A stretch of 29,454 nt of DNA, taken from the NCBI GenBank assembly GCA_007129455.1, contig SKVL01000042.1:1-29454 (forward strand). The letters are read 5' to 3'. The position numbers were made by a program, and so were the translations under genes. Each line of letters opens with the position of its first letter. The first letter of the stretch is position 1. The notes under the pieces are model-generated. The model worked only from the letters and a program-made list of their open reading frames with translations. It did not search any database and was not told the origin of the DNA. Origin of the DNA: Candidatus Campbelliibacteriota bacterium (GTDB lineage Bacteria; Patescibacteriota; Minisyncoccia; Phycocordibacterales; CSBR16-193). Positions 6,642-14,642 of this stretch are shown here, in pieces.

Positions 6642-7304
6642 ATGGAGTTTGTATTTGTAATAGTTGTTCTGATACTTTCAATCGTTGTCCACGAGCTGGC
6701 TCATGGGTATGCCGCTCTTGCTCAAGGGGATCCGACTGCCAAGTATGCCGGCAGGCTCACAATGAACCCGATTAAACATCTTGATCTCGTCGGTTCTTTC
6801 ATAGTCCCTTTTGTTCTATATATCTTACCTGTCGGAGTCATATTGGGGTGGGCTAAACCCGTTCCGTATAACCCTTACAATTTAAGGAACCAACGTTGGG
6901 GAGAAGCTCTTGTCGCCGCCGCCGGTCCGGCGGTGAATCTCCTTGTCGCCCTGGTTTTCGGTCTGGTGATCCGGTTCGGAGCGGGAACCCTTCCGGAGGA
7001 TGCCATACTGCTTGCCGGTTTGATCGTTGTCATAAATGTGATCATTGCCATTTTCAATCTCATACCCCTGCCCCCGCTTGACGGATCAAAGATACTTTTT
7101 GACATCTTGCCCAGGTCGGCAAAGGTTTCCGAGGCTCGGATGTTTCTTGAGCGTTACGGACTTTTTATCGTTTTGGGTGCGGTACTGTTGGCTGGTGAAA
7201 TAATATTTCCCCTCATCGGTGGCGCTTTAGCGCTTATCTTTGACTTTCTTACGGGGAATGTGACCTTGATATCAGAGGTTTTTGGCAGGTTTTTCTCCCC
7301 TTAG
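6642..7304 (+). CDS. M50 family (site-2 protease-like) membrane metalloprotease
   Basis: This is a 220-residue integral membrane zinc protease. The first membrane helix holds the zinc-binding HELAH (His17, Glu18, His21). A helix follows with AAAGPAVNLLVAL, and a later one carries NLIPLPPLDGSKIL, whose Asp is the third zinc ligand in the family. Two more hydrophobic segments end the protein. It has no PDZ domain, so it belongs to the short Rv2869/FtsH-unrelated 'S2P-M50 minimal' type rather than the RseP type. Likely substrates are membrane-bound regulators or remnant signal peptides; nothing nearby tells which. A TAAAAT ends 8 bases before the ATG, and no Shine-Dalgarno is seen. It may share its intergenic control region with rpmB. 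Confidence 0.92.
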   Translation: MEFVFVIVVLILSIVVHELAHGYAALAQGDPTAKYAGRLTMNPIKHLDLVGSFIVPFVLYILPVGVILGWAKPVPYNPYNLRNQRWGEALVAAAGPAVNLLVALVFGLVIRFGAGTLPEDAILLAGLIVVINVIIAIFNLIPLPPLDGSKILFDILPRSAKVSEARMFLERYGLFIVLGAVLLAGEIIFPLIGGALALIFDFLTGNVTLISEVFGRFFSP

Positions 7305-7437
7305 GCCACAAGAGCTTGAAGAGAGTTTCTGTTCCATGGACGACTTTTCCTTCTCGGGTGGTTTTCATTCAACATCGAAACAAATCTCCCTCGTGAAGAC
7401 TTGCTTTTTTCTTTAAGTTGTAATAACCTAGTTCCTA

Positions 7438-7477
7438 TCGTGTGAGGTTAATATGACTTCGTGTGATGGTCTAGTAT
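7438..7477 (+). promoter_or_regulatory. Direct repeats and possible -10 upstream of rpsL
   Basis: In the 180-base gap between the protease gene and rpsL, the sequence CGTGTGA-x-GG type repeat occurs at 439-447 and 460-469 of the 7 kb block (7439 and 7460), 21 bases apart, about two helical turns. A weak -10 TAGTAT follows at 7472-7477, 7 bases before the rpsL ATG. The rest of the gap (7305-7437) shows no coding frame I would trust. Confidence 0.3.
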
Positions 7478-7484
7478 TAATGTT

Positions 7485-7889
7485 ATGCCAACAATAAATC
7501 AACTGGTAAAAAAAGGACGACAGAAGGTCCATAAAAAATCAAAAGCGGTAGCCATGGCTCGTGGTTTTAATACACGTAAAAACAAACCGACATTCTACCC
7601 CTCTCCTTTTAAAAGAGGTGTTTGTATTAGAGTCACCACCAAGAACCCGAAGAAGCCGAACTCAGCCATTCGTAAGGTCGCTCGAGTTAGATTGACCAAC
7701 GGAATGGAGATAACGGCATATATCCCCGGAATCGGACACGGACTTCAAGAACACTCGGTTGTTCTTGTTCGCGGCGGGCGAGTTAAAGATATCGGTATTC
7801 GTTATACGATTGTTCGAGGAAAGTTTGATGCTTCGGGAGTTGAAGGTCGGAAGCAAAGTAGGAGTCTTTACGGAACCAAAAAGAGTTAA
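7485..7889 (+). CDS. rpsL: 30S ribosomal protein S12
   Basis: Decoding-centre protein uS12, 134 residues. The hallmark KNPKKPNSAIRKVARVRLT and LQEHSVVLVRGGRVKD stretches are present. It has the longer segment before KRGVC seen in Gram-positive-type S12. One oddity is in the normally invariant loop: the family consensus GGRVKDLPGVRY is here GGRVKDIGIRY, lacking the proline next to the Asp that is methylthiolated in E. coli, the loop where streptomycin-resistance and -dependence mutations map. It starts the rpsL-rpsG-fusA unit, 3 bases before rpsG. No Shine-Dalgarno is visible. Confidence 0.98.
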   Translation: MPTINQLVKKGRQKVHKKSKAVAMARGFNTRKNKPTFYPSPFKRGVCIRVTTKNPKKPNSAIRKVARVRLTNGMEITAYIPGIGHGLQEHSVVLVRGGRVKDIGIRYTIVRGKFDASGVEGRKQSRSLYGTKKS

Positions 7890-7892
7890 CAT

Positions 7893-8363
7893 ATGAGAAG
7901 ACCAGTCAAAAAAAGACCCCCGACTAAACCGGACCACCGGCACCAGTCGGAAAAGGTGGAAAAATTCATCAACTACGTAATGCTTGACGGTAAAAAACAC
8001 ACCGCACGCAAGGTGGTTTATGAGGCACTTGAGGAGATAAAGAAAGAGACCGGCACGGATGAGCCCTTGGAAGTTTTTTACTCCGCGATCAAAAACGCCA
8101 GCCCCGTTATGGAGGTCAGGTCTCGTCGGGTCGGGGGTGCGAGTTATCAAGTTCCGAAAGAAGTTCGCCCCGAGAGGAGGCAGGCTTTGGCGATGAAGTG
8201 GATAATAAGGGCGGCGCGTTCAAAATCGGGCTCACCTTGTTACAAAAGACTTTCCTCGGAATTAATTCAAGCGAGTAAAAACGAAGGAGAGGCGGTTACA
8301 AAAAAAGAAAACACTCACAAAATGGCCGAAGCGAACAAGGCTTTTGCTCACTTTGCTTGGTAG
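7893..8363 (+). CDS. rpsG: 30S ribosomal protein S7
   Basis: uS7 nucleates assembly of the 30S head and lines the mRNA exit channel. Its 156 residues match the standard length, with MRRPVKKRPP at the start, KFINYVMLDGKKHTA, VRSRRVGGASYQVPKEVRPE and the C-terminal NKAFAHFAW all typical. It sits between rpsL (3-base gap) and fusA (43-base gap), the classic str order. The start has no clear Shine-Dalgarno (AAAGAG only), so translation is probably coupled to rpsL. Confidence 0.98.
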   Translation: MRRPVKKRPPTKPDHRHQSEKVEKFINYVMLDGKKHTARKVVYEALEEIKKETGTDEPLEVFYSAIKNASPVMEVRSRRVGGASYQVPKEVRPERRQALAMKWIIRAARSKSGSPCYKRLSSELIQASKNEGEAVTKKENTHKMAEANKAFAHFAW

Positions 8364-8406
8364 ATCAACTTACGAAGTTTTTATTTTTAAGCTATTTCAA
8401 TAAAAC

Positions 8407-10566
8407 ATGGCAAGAGATTTTCAACTAGAAAGAGTAAGAAATTTTGGTATAATCGCCCACATTGATGCAGGTAAAACAACTGTTACCGAAAGGGTTCTTT
8501 TCTATACGGGTATTTCACATAAGATAGGGGAAACCCATCAAGGTGAGGCCATAATGGATTGGATGGAGCAGGAGAAAGAAAGAGGAATCACCATAACATC
8601 TGCCGCGACCACCGCCTTTTGGGCCCCCAGCTGGGTGGAGGACAGAAAAAATAAAAAAAATCAGTTCCGTTTTAATATAATAGATACTCCCGGCCACGTT
8701 GACTTTACGGTCGAGGTGGAGCGCTCAATGAAGGTTCTCGACGGAGGAATTGTTGTTTTTGATGGTGTTGCCGGTGTGGAGCCCCAATCCGAGACTGTTT
8801 GGAAGCAAGCGGATAAGTATAAGGTTCCGCGAATCTGTTTTGTCAATAAGCTCGACCGAACCGGCGCCAGCTTTGAACACTCTTTTAAAACCATAATTGA
8901 TCGGTTGACCCCGAAAGCCGTTCGAGCTCAGATACCGATTGGTGAAGGTGAAGAACATGAAGGAGTTATTGATCTTTTGACCGAGAAAGCCTATTACTTT
9001 GAAGGCAAAATGGGAGAAGATATACGGGCCGTTGAAGTTCCCGAAGAATACAAGCAAGAGGTGGAAAAGTGGAAGAATGAACTGATGGAGAAGATTGTGG
9101 AAAACGACGAAGAGATGATGGAGAAATTCCTTGAAAAGGAAGAGATTCCCCTTGAAGAGATAAAAAAGGTTTTGAGGAAGGCGGTTTTAAGCAACGAGAT
9201 AGTGTTGGTTCTTTGTGGCTCGGCTTTGAAAAACAAAGGAGTACAACTTTTACTTGACGCGGTTATAGATTACCTCCCTTCTCCTCTGGATGTTCCTCCT
9301 GTTGTCGGAGTTCATCCCAAAACCGGAGAAGAAGTGTCCCGGAAAGCTGGTGACGAAGAACCTTTTTCCGCCTTGGCTTTTAAGCTTCAAACCGATCCTT
9401 ATGTGGGACAACTCACTTATTTCAGGGTTTATTCGGGGAAACTGAAGGCCGGTTCTTATGTATATAATGTCTCCAAGGGAGCTAAAGAAAGAATAGGGAG
9501 AGTTGTCAGAATGCACTCAAATCATCGAGAGGAAGTTGACGAGGTCTATGCCGGCGAAATAGCCGCGGCGGTTGGGCTGAAACAAACAACGACGTCGGAT
9601 ACTCTCTGTGATGAAAATAATTTGATAGAACTTGAAAAGATAGAGTTTCCGGAGCCGGTAGTGTCAATGAGGATAGAGCCGAAAACGAAGGTTGACCAAG
9701 AAAAAATGGGTCTTGCTTTAAGCCGTCTTTCCGCCGAGGACCCGACCTTCAGGGTGACGACTTCCGATGAAACCGGTGAGACGGTTATATGGGGAATGGG
9801 GGAACTTCACTTGGATATTATTGTCGACAGAATGAAGAGGGAGTTTTCGGTTGAGGCCGGCATGGGTAAACCTCAGGTTGCTTACAAGGAGACAATAACC
9901 TCCTCCGCTGAAGCTGAGCATAAACACATAAAACAAACCGGAGGACGCGGACAGTACGGTCATGTCAAGATATTCATCAAACCTCTTGAAGACGAAAAGG
10001 AGGTGGAAGGTAAAAAACAACCTAAAAATATTTCAAGAAGAGAGGGATTCGAGTTCGTTAACTCCATTAAGGGAGGTGTTATACCGCAAGAGTTCATTCC
10101 GGCGGTGGAAAAAGGTGTTTTTGAGGCTATGAATCGAGGTGTTCTGGCCGGTTTTCCAATGACGGATGTTTCCTGTGAGCTTATTGACGGAACTTACCAC
10201 GAAGTCGACTCTTCGGAGATTGCCTATCATATTGCCGGCTCCCAAGCCTTCAAGGAGGCCGCTTCAAAAGCCAAACCTGTTTTACTCGAACCGATTATGC
10301 GCGTTGAAGTTGTGACACCGACCGAGTTTATGGGTGATGTTAACAGTGATTTGAACTCAAAACGCGGACAGATAGAGAAGATGGAAGAACGTGGACACAA
10401 TGACACCGTGATACACTCACTCGTCCCTCTTTCCGAAATGTTTGGTTATATCACTCAGCTTAGATCCATGACTGCCGGTAGAGCTAATTTTTCCATGGAA
10501 TTTAATAATTATGCGATAGTTCCTCGAAATGTTGCCGATGATATAATTTTGGCAAGGAAAAAATAA
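8407..10566 (+). CDS. fusA: Elongation factor G
   Basis: GTPase that drives tRNA-mRNA translocation and, with RRF, ribosome recycling. The protein is 719 residues. G1 AHIDAGKTT (17-25), the switch region with ERGITITSAA, G3 DTPGH (93-97) and G4 NKLD (147-150) are all present, followed by domain II, and domains III-V with the motifs GMGELHLDI and GRGQYGHV. A short lysine/asparagine-rich insertion (EDRKNKKNQ, about 78-86) precedes the G3 motif. It is last in the str-type unit; a strong terminator follows at once, separating it from tuf, which in many bacteria is co-transcribed. Confidence 0.98.
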   Translation: MARDFQLERVRNFGIIAHIDAGKTTVTERVLFYTGISHKIGETHQGEAIMDWMEQEKERGITITSAATTAFWAPSWVEDRKNKKNQFRFNIIDTPGHVDFTVEVERSMKVLDGGIVVFDGVAGVEPQSETVWKQADKYKVPRICFVNKLDRTGASFEHSFKTIIDRLTPKAVRAQIPIGEGEEHEGVIDLLTEKAYYFEGKMGEDIRAVEVPEEYKQEVEKWKNELMEKIVENDEEMMEKFLEKEEIPLEEIKKVLRKAVLSNEIVLVLCGSALKNKGVQLLLDAVIDYLPSPLDVPPVVGVHPKTGEEVSRKAGDEEPFSALAFKLQTDPYVGQLTYFRVYSGKLKAGSYVYNVSKGAKERIGRVVRMHSNHREEVDEVYAGEIAAAVGLKQTTTSDTLCDENNLIELEKIEFPEPVVSMRIEPKTKVDQEKMGLALSRLSAEDPTFRVTTSDETGETVIWGMGELHLDIIVDRMKREFSVEAGMGKPQVAYKETITSSAEAEHKHIKQTGGRGQYGHVKIFIKPLEDEKEVEGKKQPKNISRREGFEFVNSIKGGVIPQEFIPAVEKGVFEAMNRGVLAGFPMTDVSCELIDGTYHEVDSSEIAYHIAGSQAFKEAASKAKPVLLEPIMRVEVVTPTEFMGDVNSDLNSKRGQIEKMEERGHNDTVIHSLVPLSEMFGYITQLRSMTAGRANFSMEFNNYAIVPRNVADDIILARKK

Positions 10567-10570
10567 AACT

Positions 10571-10617
10571 TTTTTGTTTTTATTAAAACAAAAATCGCAC
10601 CCCGGTGCGGTTTTTTT
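10571..10617 (+). terminator. Intrinsic terminator after fusA, preceded by an A/T hairpin
   Basis: Two hairpins follow the fusA stop. The first is an A/T stem with arms 10571-10580 and 10585-10594. The second is GC-rich: CGCACC (10596-10601) and GGTGCG (10604-10609), followed by G and seven Ts (10611-10617), a standard Rho-independent terminator. Confidence 0.85.
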
Positions 10618-10865
10618 ATTGCGTTTTATCGGCAGACAGTTCAGTGGATAAGGTGTGGAGTATATGTGTAAAACTTTTTAATTAAAAAGCAGGGAATAGT
10701 TTTTATTTTTCCGAAATAAGTGAAGGCATATCGGGGGTCGGCCTGAAAGTGTTGAAGTTGCAGAGGTATTTGATGCCAAAAATGAAAAATAAAAAATTTT
10801 CAGAAAAAATTTTCTTCGAAAAAAGCTCTCGGCAGACCTTAGTCAAATAAAAAACTACTCGATTA
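10618..10865. other. Non-coding stretch between the fusA terminator and the tuf promoter
   Basis: Together with the tuf promoter and leader this makes about 505 bases without a convincing gene. This part is A/T-rich with a run of A/T stretches around 10785-10820. The octamer CGGCAGAC occurs twice (about 10630 and 10832). I see no tRNA, no repeat array and no credible coding frame. Confidence 0.5.
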
Positions 10866-10895
10866 TTGACAGCATGTTGTTTACTCTGCTAATAT
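10866..10895 (+). promoter_or_regulatory. Strong promoter of tuf
   Basis: Perfect -35 TTGACA (10866-10871), 18-base spacer, -10 TAATAT (10890-10895) with an upstream TG that makes it an extended -10. Predicted start near 10902, which leaves a leader of about 220 bases before tuf. Confidence 0.72.
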
Positions 10896-10901
10896 TTGCC
10901 T

Positions 10902-11122
10902 ACGATGGTGTAGTTCATGCCGTCGCGTTTCTTCGTGTTTTTCTTTTGAGAGCATCGGAGTGTTTAAAAGCAAGTCTTATATTTCCAAGTGAGGAGAAAA
11001 AAACTGAACCATTTCGGACAATTTGATTAACGGAAGTTGTTTATCAGCCTAAGCTCTCTCTCATTTGTGATGGTATTAAAACAAAGCGTTTAAATTTATT
11101 ATTAATTAAAATATAAAATAAC
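10902..11122 (+). promoter_or_regulatory. Long untranslated leader of tuf
   Basis: The leader predicted from the promoter is about 220 bases. It holds GAGGAG followed by A's around 10990-11000 with no start codon at a suitable distance, and a ten-codon frame MPSRFFVFFF at 10917-10949 that may be chance. The last 40 bases are almost pure A/T, with TATAAA ending 5 bases before the tuf ATG; a second, leaderless start there is possible. Regulation of tuf at the leader is plausible but not shown. Confidence 0.35.
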
Positions 11123-12316
11123 ATGGCGGAATTCGATCGCACCAAACCACATATTAACGTCGGAACCATCGGTCACGTTGACCATGGTAAGACCACTTTA
11201 ACAGCGGCTATGCTCAAGGTTTTGCAAGCCTCCGGTCAAAATGTAAAGCTTAAGAATGTTGACCAAATCGATGCCGCTCCGGAAGAAAAGGAGCGAGGTA
11301 TTACGATTGCCTTGTCTCACAACGAATACGAAACCGAGAAAAGGCACTATGCTCATATTGACGCACCGGGACACGCCGACTACATTAAAAACATGATTAC
11401 GGGAGCTGCTCAGATGGACGGTGCGATTTTGGTTGTTGCCGCTACTGACGGGGTTATGCCTCAGACCAGAGAACATATTTTGTTGGCACGCCAAGTGGGT
11501 GTTCCCAAGATAATTGTGTTCTTAAACAAATGTGACATGGTCTCCGATGCCGAACTTATTGATTTGGTGGAGGAAGAGGTTAGAGAGTTACTTGATAAAT
11601 ATGAGTATGATGGAGAAAAGTCTCCGGTTGTACGAGGTTCTGCACTTAAAGCGTTGGAAGCCGATGACATGAACAGTCAGTGGGCAAAGAAGATTTTGGA
11701 ACTCACCGAGGCTTTGGATGAATACATTCCTCAACCTGAACGTGAAACCGACAAGCCTTTTCTTATGCCGATAGAGGATATCTTCTCCATTGAGGGAAGA
11801 GGGACCGTTGTAACTGGCCGAATAGAGAGAGGGATAGTCAAAGTGGGAGAAGAGGTTGAAATTATAGGAATAAAGGAAAAGACCGGAAAGACAGCAGTTA
11901 CCGGTATTGAGATGTTCAACAAGTCCCTTTCGGAAGGTATGGCCGGAGATAATGCCGGGATTCTTCTGAGGGGTATCAAAAAAGACGAAGTTCATCGAGG
12001 TCAAGTTTTGGCCGCGCCCGGATCGGTTAACGCTCATACGGAGTTTGAGGCTGAGGTCTATATCTTAAGTAAGGAAGAAGGGGGACGTCACACACCTTTC
12101 TTCAGTGGTTATAAGCCTCAGTTTTACATTCGTACCACCGATGTTACCGGTAAAGTTGATCTTCCCGAAGGTGTGGAGATGGTCATGCCGGGAGACACTG
12201 TGACTTTCAAGGTTCAGTTGACAGATCCGGTTGCCTTGGAAGAACAACAGAGATTTGCCGTTCGTGAAGGAGGAAAGACCGTAGGTGCCGGAGTAGTGAC
12301 AAAAATTACTTCTTAA
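11123..12316 (+). CDS. tuf: Elongation factor Tu
   Basis: GTPase delivering aminoacyl-tRNA to the ribosomal A site. It has 397 residues, the usual length. G1 GHVDHGKT (18-25), switch I with EEKERGITIA, G3 DAPGHADY (80-87, including catalytic His84) and G4 NKCD (135-138) are intact; domains II and III continue with GRGTVVTGRIERG and HTPFFSGYKPQFY. The gene follows its own promoter and long leader and is followed after 2 bases by rpsJ, so tuf and rpsJ form one unit. No Shine-Dalgarno precedes the ATG. Confidence 0.99.
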   Translation: MAEFDRTKPHINVGTIGHVDHGKTTLTAAMLKVLQASGQNVKLKNVDQIDAAPEEKERGITIALSHNEYETEKRHYAHIDAPGHADYIKNMITGAAQMDGAILVVAATDGVMPQTREHILLARQVGVPKIIVFLNKCDMVSDAELIDLVEEEVRELLDKYEYDGEKSPVVRGSALKALEADDMNSQWAKKILELTEALDEYIPQPERETDKPFLMPIEDIFSIEGRGTVVTGRIERGIVKVGEEVEIIGIKEKTGKTAVTGIEMFNKSLSEGMAGDNAGILLRGIKKDEVHRGQVLAAPGSVNAHTEFEAEVYILSKEEGGRHTPFFSGYKPQFYIRTTDVTGKVDLPEGVEMVMPGDTVTFKVQLTDPVALEEQQRFAVREGGKTVGAGVVTKITS

Positions 12317-12318
12317 TA

Positions 12319-12771
12319 ATGACTGAAACCAAAGAAAAGAAAAAAATCGTTCAAAAAACGAAACCGGCAAAAAAAGAAGCTGTTTCCAAGAACGTTAAAA
12401 AGACCGTAAAACAAAAACCCTCTTCGGCCAAGAGTTCGAAAAAAGAAAAGACCGAAGAAGAGGTTGTGCCACGACTTCGTATCAGAGTGAGGGCTTACGA
12501 GTATCGTATTCTTGATGCTTCGGTTCAGCAAATAATGGATACTGCCCTGCGCTTTGATGTTAATGTTCGAGGGCCCGTGCCTTTGCCGACAGAGATAAAA
12601 AAGTATTCCGTTAATAGGGCTTCTTTTGTTTACAGTAAATCAAAAGAGCAGTTTGAGATTAGAATACACAAACGTTTAATCGATATAGTCAATCCTACTC
12701 AAAAAGTGATTGAGTCACTCACAAATATGAACTTACCTTCAGGGGTGAGTATTGAAGTGAAAACGATTTAA
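12319..12771 (+). CDS. rpsJ: 30S ribosomal protein S10 with lysine-rich N-terminal extension
   Basis: uS10 of the 30S head; in many bacteria also NusE, the antitermination partner of NusB. The conserved domain starts near residue 50 (LRIRVRAYEYRILDAS) and includes RGPVPLPTEIKKYSVNRA and QFEIRIHKRLIDIVNPT. Its about 100 residues are normal, but 48 extra N-terminal residues rich in Lys, Thr and Ser (KKIVQKTKPAKKE and on) are added, bringing the length to 150. The start 2 bases after tuf leaves no space for a ribosome site of its own, so translation is probably coupled. The tail could contact rRNA; that is inference. Confidence 0.97.
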   Translation: MTETKEKKKIVQKTKPAKKEAVSKNVKKTVKQKPSSAKSSKKEKTEEEVVPRLRIRVRAYEYRILDASVQQIMDTALRFDVNVRGPVPLPTEIKKYSVNRASFVYSKSKEQFEIRIHKRLIDIVNPTQKVIESLTNMNLPSGVSIEVKTI

Positions 12772-12831
12772 TTTGTTTGTACATCGCCTTTTCGTCTTTG
12801 TCGTCACTGAATTTTGTTTTTTACAAACAAA
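12772..12831 (+). promoter_or_regulatory. Long-range 10-bp stem directly after the rpsJ stop
   Basis: TTTGTTTGTA (12772-12781) begins at the base following the rpsJ stop codon and is perfectly complementary to TACAAACAAA (12822-12831), enclosing a 40-base loop. It lies in the 188-base non-coding gap before rplC. It could mark an mRNA 3' end, a processing site or part of a ribosomal-protein leader; no T-run follows. Confidence 0.45.
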
Positions 12832-12871
12832 AAGGTTGGAGGCAGTTTGGAGGACGTTGTTATTAAATCTA

Positions 12872-12900
12872 TTGACTGTCGGGCGGGAAACTGGTAAGCT
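12872..12900 (+). promoter_or_regulatory. Possible promoter of the rplC-rplB unit
   Basis: -35 TTGACT (12872-12877), 17-base spacer, -10 TAAGCT (12895-12900) preceded by TGG (extended -10). Small hairpins GGTAAGCTCTTACC (12893-12906) and ACCCGTTATCGGGT (about 12929-12942) follow or overlap, before the rplC ATG at 12960. Confidence 0.4.
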
Positions 12901-12959
12901 CTTACCCGTTTACATAGGTGTTATTGGTACCCGTTATCGGGTTGGAATAAATATTCATT

Positions 12960-13574
12960 ATGAAATTTCTTTTGGGAGAAAAACGAAAGATGTCACAGGT
13001 TTTTCAAGAAGACGGATCGGTCGCGCCTGTTACCGTTATAAAAACTTATCCTTCAACGGTTGTTTTTATTCGTGAACCCGAAAGAGACGGATATCGGGCT
13101 TTACAGCTGGGGGCGGGAGAACGTAAAGATAAAAACGTTTCAAAAGCCGTAAGGGGTCATACCAAGAAATATGGAACCTTTCGTTTCTTGAAAGAATTCA
13201 GGATAAATAATGATAAGGTTCCGACCGAAGGAGACGTGTTTGATGTAACGCAGTTTTCTCCCGGTGATAAATTAATCATTTCCTCGATTTCGAAAGGGAA
13301 GGGCTTCCAAGGGGTGGTCAAGCGTCATAACTTTGCTGGAGGACCGCGTTCTCATGGGCAGAAGCATTCGGAAAGAGAGCCCGGTTCCATTGGTGCCACC
13401 GGCCCACAGAGGGTCTTTAAGGGCACAAAGATGGCCGGTCGCATGGGAAGCATACGGACAACCGTAAAGAATGTTACTGTTGTTCGGGTTTTGCCTGAAG
13501 AAGGACACCTGCTTGTTAAAGGAGCTGTGCCCGGTCGAGAGGGTACGTTAGTTGAGATAAAAACCAAAAATTGA
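12960..13574 (+). CDS. rplC: 50S ribosomal protein L3
   Basis: uL3, an early-assembly protein whose loop reaches the peptidyl transferase centre. Its 204 residues match the family. The start MKFLLGEKRKMSQVF (a variant of the usual LGxKxGMTQ), the central GKGFQGVVKRHNFAGGPRSHG and SIGATGPQRVFKGTKMAGRMG are diagnostic. It heads a tight group, rplC-rplD-rplW-rplB, with gaps of 1-6 bases, but is separated from rpsJ by 188 bases, which is unusual for an S10 operon. No Shine-Dalgarno is seen (AATAAATATTCATT before ATG). Confidence 0.98.
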   Translation: MKFLLGEKRKMSQVFQEDGSVAPVTVIKTYPSTVVFIREPERDGYRALQLGAGERKDKNVSKAVRGHTKKYGTFRFLKEFRINNDKVPTEGDVFDVTQFSPGDKLIISSISKGKGFQGVVKRHNFAGGPRSHGQKHSEREPGSIGATGPQRVFKGTKMAGRMGSIRTTVKNVTVVRVLPEEGHLLVKGAVPGREGTLVEIKTKN

Positions 13575-13576
13575 AC

Positions 13577-14248
13577 ATGAAGGCTGATATTTATAACCAG
13601 AGTGGCAAGAAGGTTGGAGTGGTGACACTCTCGGAGACACTTTTTGATCAAAAATGGAATCCGGATCTTGTCCATCAAGTTGTGGTTTCCATGGAGTCAA
13701 ATGCACGCAGGGGTACTGCCTCGGTCAAAGATAGGAGCGAAGTAAGAGGTGGAGGCCGAAAACCGTGGCGGCAGAAAGGAACTGGCCGTGCCAGGCACGG
13801 ATCAAGAAGGTCCCCAATCTGGATTGGAGGAGGCGTTACTCACGGTCCGACCAATGAGAAGGTTTATGATAAGAAGATAAATAAAAAGATGAGAACAAAG
13901 GCGCTCATGAGTGTCTTGTCAAGAAAATACAAAGATAACGAAGTTCTTTTTGTTGACAGTTTTTCATTCGAAGAACCGAAAACAAAAGATGCAAAGAAAG
14001 TCTTGGAGTCACTGAGTTCTATCAAGGGATTTGAAGAACTTAAAACCAAGAAAAGAAACGCGGCGGTCTTGTCTTTAAGTGGAGCAGGTGAGCACAACAA
14101 CAATGTCAAGAAAAGTTTTCGTAATTTCGGCAACGTTGAAATAAAAGAAACTCGTTCTTTAAACCCTGTTGTTTTGCTTTCCAAAAAATATCTCATAATA
14201 GAGAACCCAGAAGAGTCCCTGATTGCTTTGGAGAGCAGATTAAAATAA
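13577..14248 (+). CDS. rplD: 50S ribosomal protein L4
   Basis: uL4 lines the peptide exit tunnel; in E. coli it also represses the S10 operon. The protein has 223 residues. The extended loop VRGGGRKPWRQKGTGRARHGSRR-type region (residues about 58-80, seen as GGGRKPWRQKGTGRARHGS) and the following SPIWIGGGVTHGP are characteristic. The ATG at 13577, 2 bases after the rplC stop, is preferred to an overlapping TTG at 13571. It is followed by rplW after 6 bases. Confidence 0.98.
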   Translation: MKADIYNQSGKKVGVVTLSETLFDQKWNPDLVHQVVVSMESNARRGTASVKDRSEVRGGGRKPWRQKGTGRARHGSRRSPIWIGGGVTHGPTNEKVYDKKINKKMRTKALMSVLSRKYKDNEVLFVDSFSFEEPKTKDAKKVLESLSSIKGFEELKTKKRNAAVLSLSGAGEHNNNVKKSFRNFGNVEIKETRSLNPVVLLSKKYLIIENPEESLIALESRLK

Positions 14249-14254
14249 TCGATT

Positions 14255-14641
14255 ATGGCAATATTCGGATCCAAAAAAGAAAATTTAAAAGAAGAGCCCC
14301 AAAAAACAGCTGGGAAAGTTAATGTTGACGGAGCTAAGCTTATTAAAAAGACGTTGAGTCGTTTTAAAACCGATGAAGTTTTAAGATCACCCAGAGTAAC
14401 GGAAAAAGCGGCCTTACAAAACCAAGATAATGTTTATGTTTTTGAAGTCGATACCAAGGCCACGAAGCGCGATATAGACTTCGCCGTTCGTACAATATAT
14501 AATGTTCAACCCCGAAAGATAAGAACCGCCCTCATACCGAGCAAAGAGGTTAAGAGACGCAAGGGAAGAAAAGGGAGAACTGCCCGTGGGAAAAAAGCTT
14601 ACGTTTATCTTAAAAAAGGGGATAGTATATCTTTAATATAA
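14255..14641 (+). CDS. rplW: 50S ribosomal protein L23 with N-terminal extension
   Basis: uL23 sits at the mouth of the exit tunnel and docks trigger factor and SRP. The conserved part starts near residue 40 (DEVLRSPRVTEKAALQNQDN) and includes TKRDIDFAVRTIYNVQPRKIRTA, where the trigger-factor site lies, and the basic loop KEVKRRKGRKGRTARGKK. About 38 extra residues at the N-terminus (KKENLKEEPQKTAGK) make it 128 residues against the usual near 95-100. It lies between rplD and rplB with gaps of 6 and 1 bases. Confidence 0.97.
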   Translation: MAIFGSKKENLKEEPQKTAGKVNVDGAKLIKKTLSRFKTDEVLRSPRVTEKAALQNQDNVYVFEVDTKATKRDIDFAVRTIYNVQPRKIRTALIPSKEVKRRKGRKGRTARGKKAYVYLKKGDSISLI

Positions 14642-14642
14642 T

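Noticed and set aside
7662..8150. 162-codon minus-strand frame across rpsL and rpsG
   Set aside because: Both underlying genes are certain ribosomal proteins.
10917..10949. Ten-codon frame MPSRFFVFFF in the tuf leader as a phenylalanine attenuator peptide
   Set aside because: It has four or five Phe codons but no Shine-Dalgarno and no following terminator/antiterminator pair, and tuf is not a Phe-related gene.
12773..13075. 100-codon plus-strand frame between rpsJ and rplC
   Set aside because: It begins with a non-ATG codon inside the rpsJ-rplC gap and overlaps the start of rplC in another frame; no motif or ribosome site supports it.
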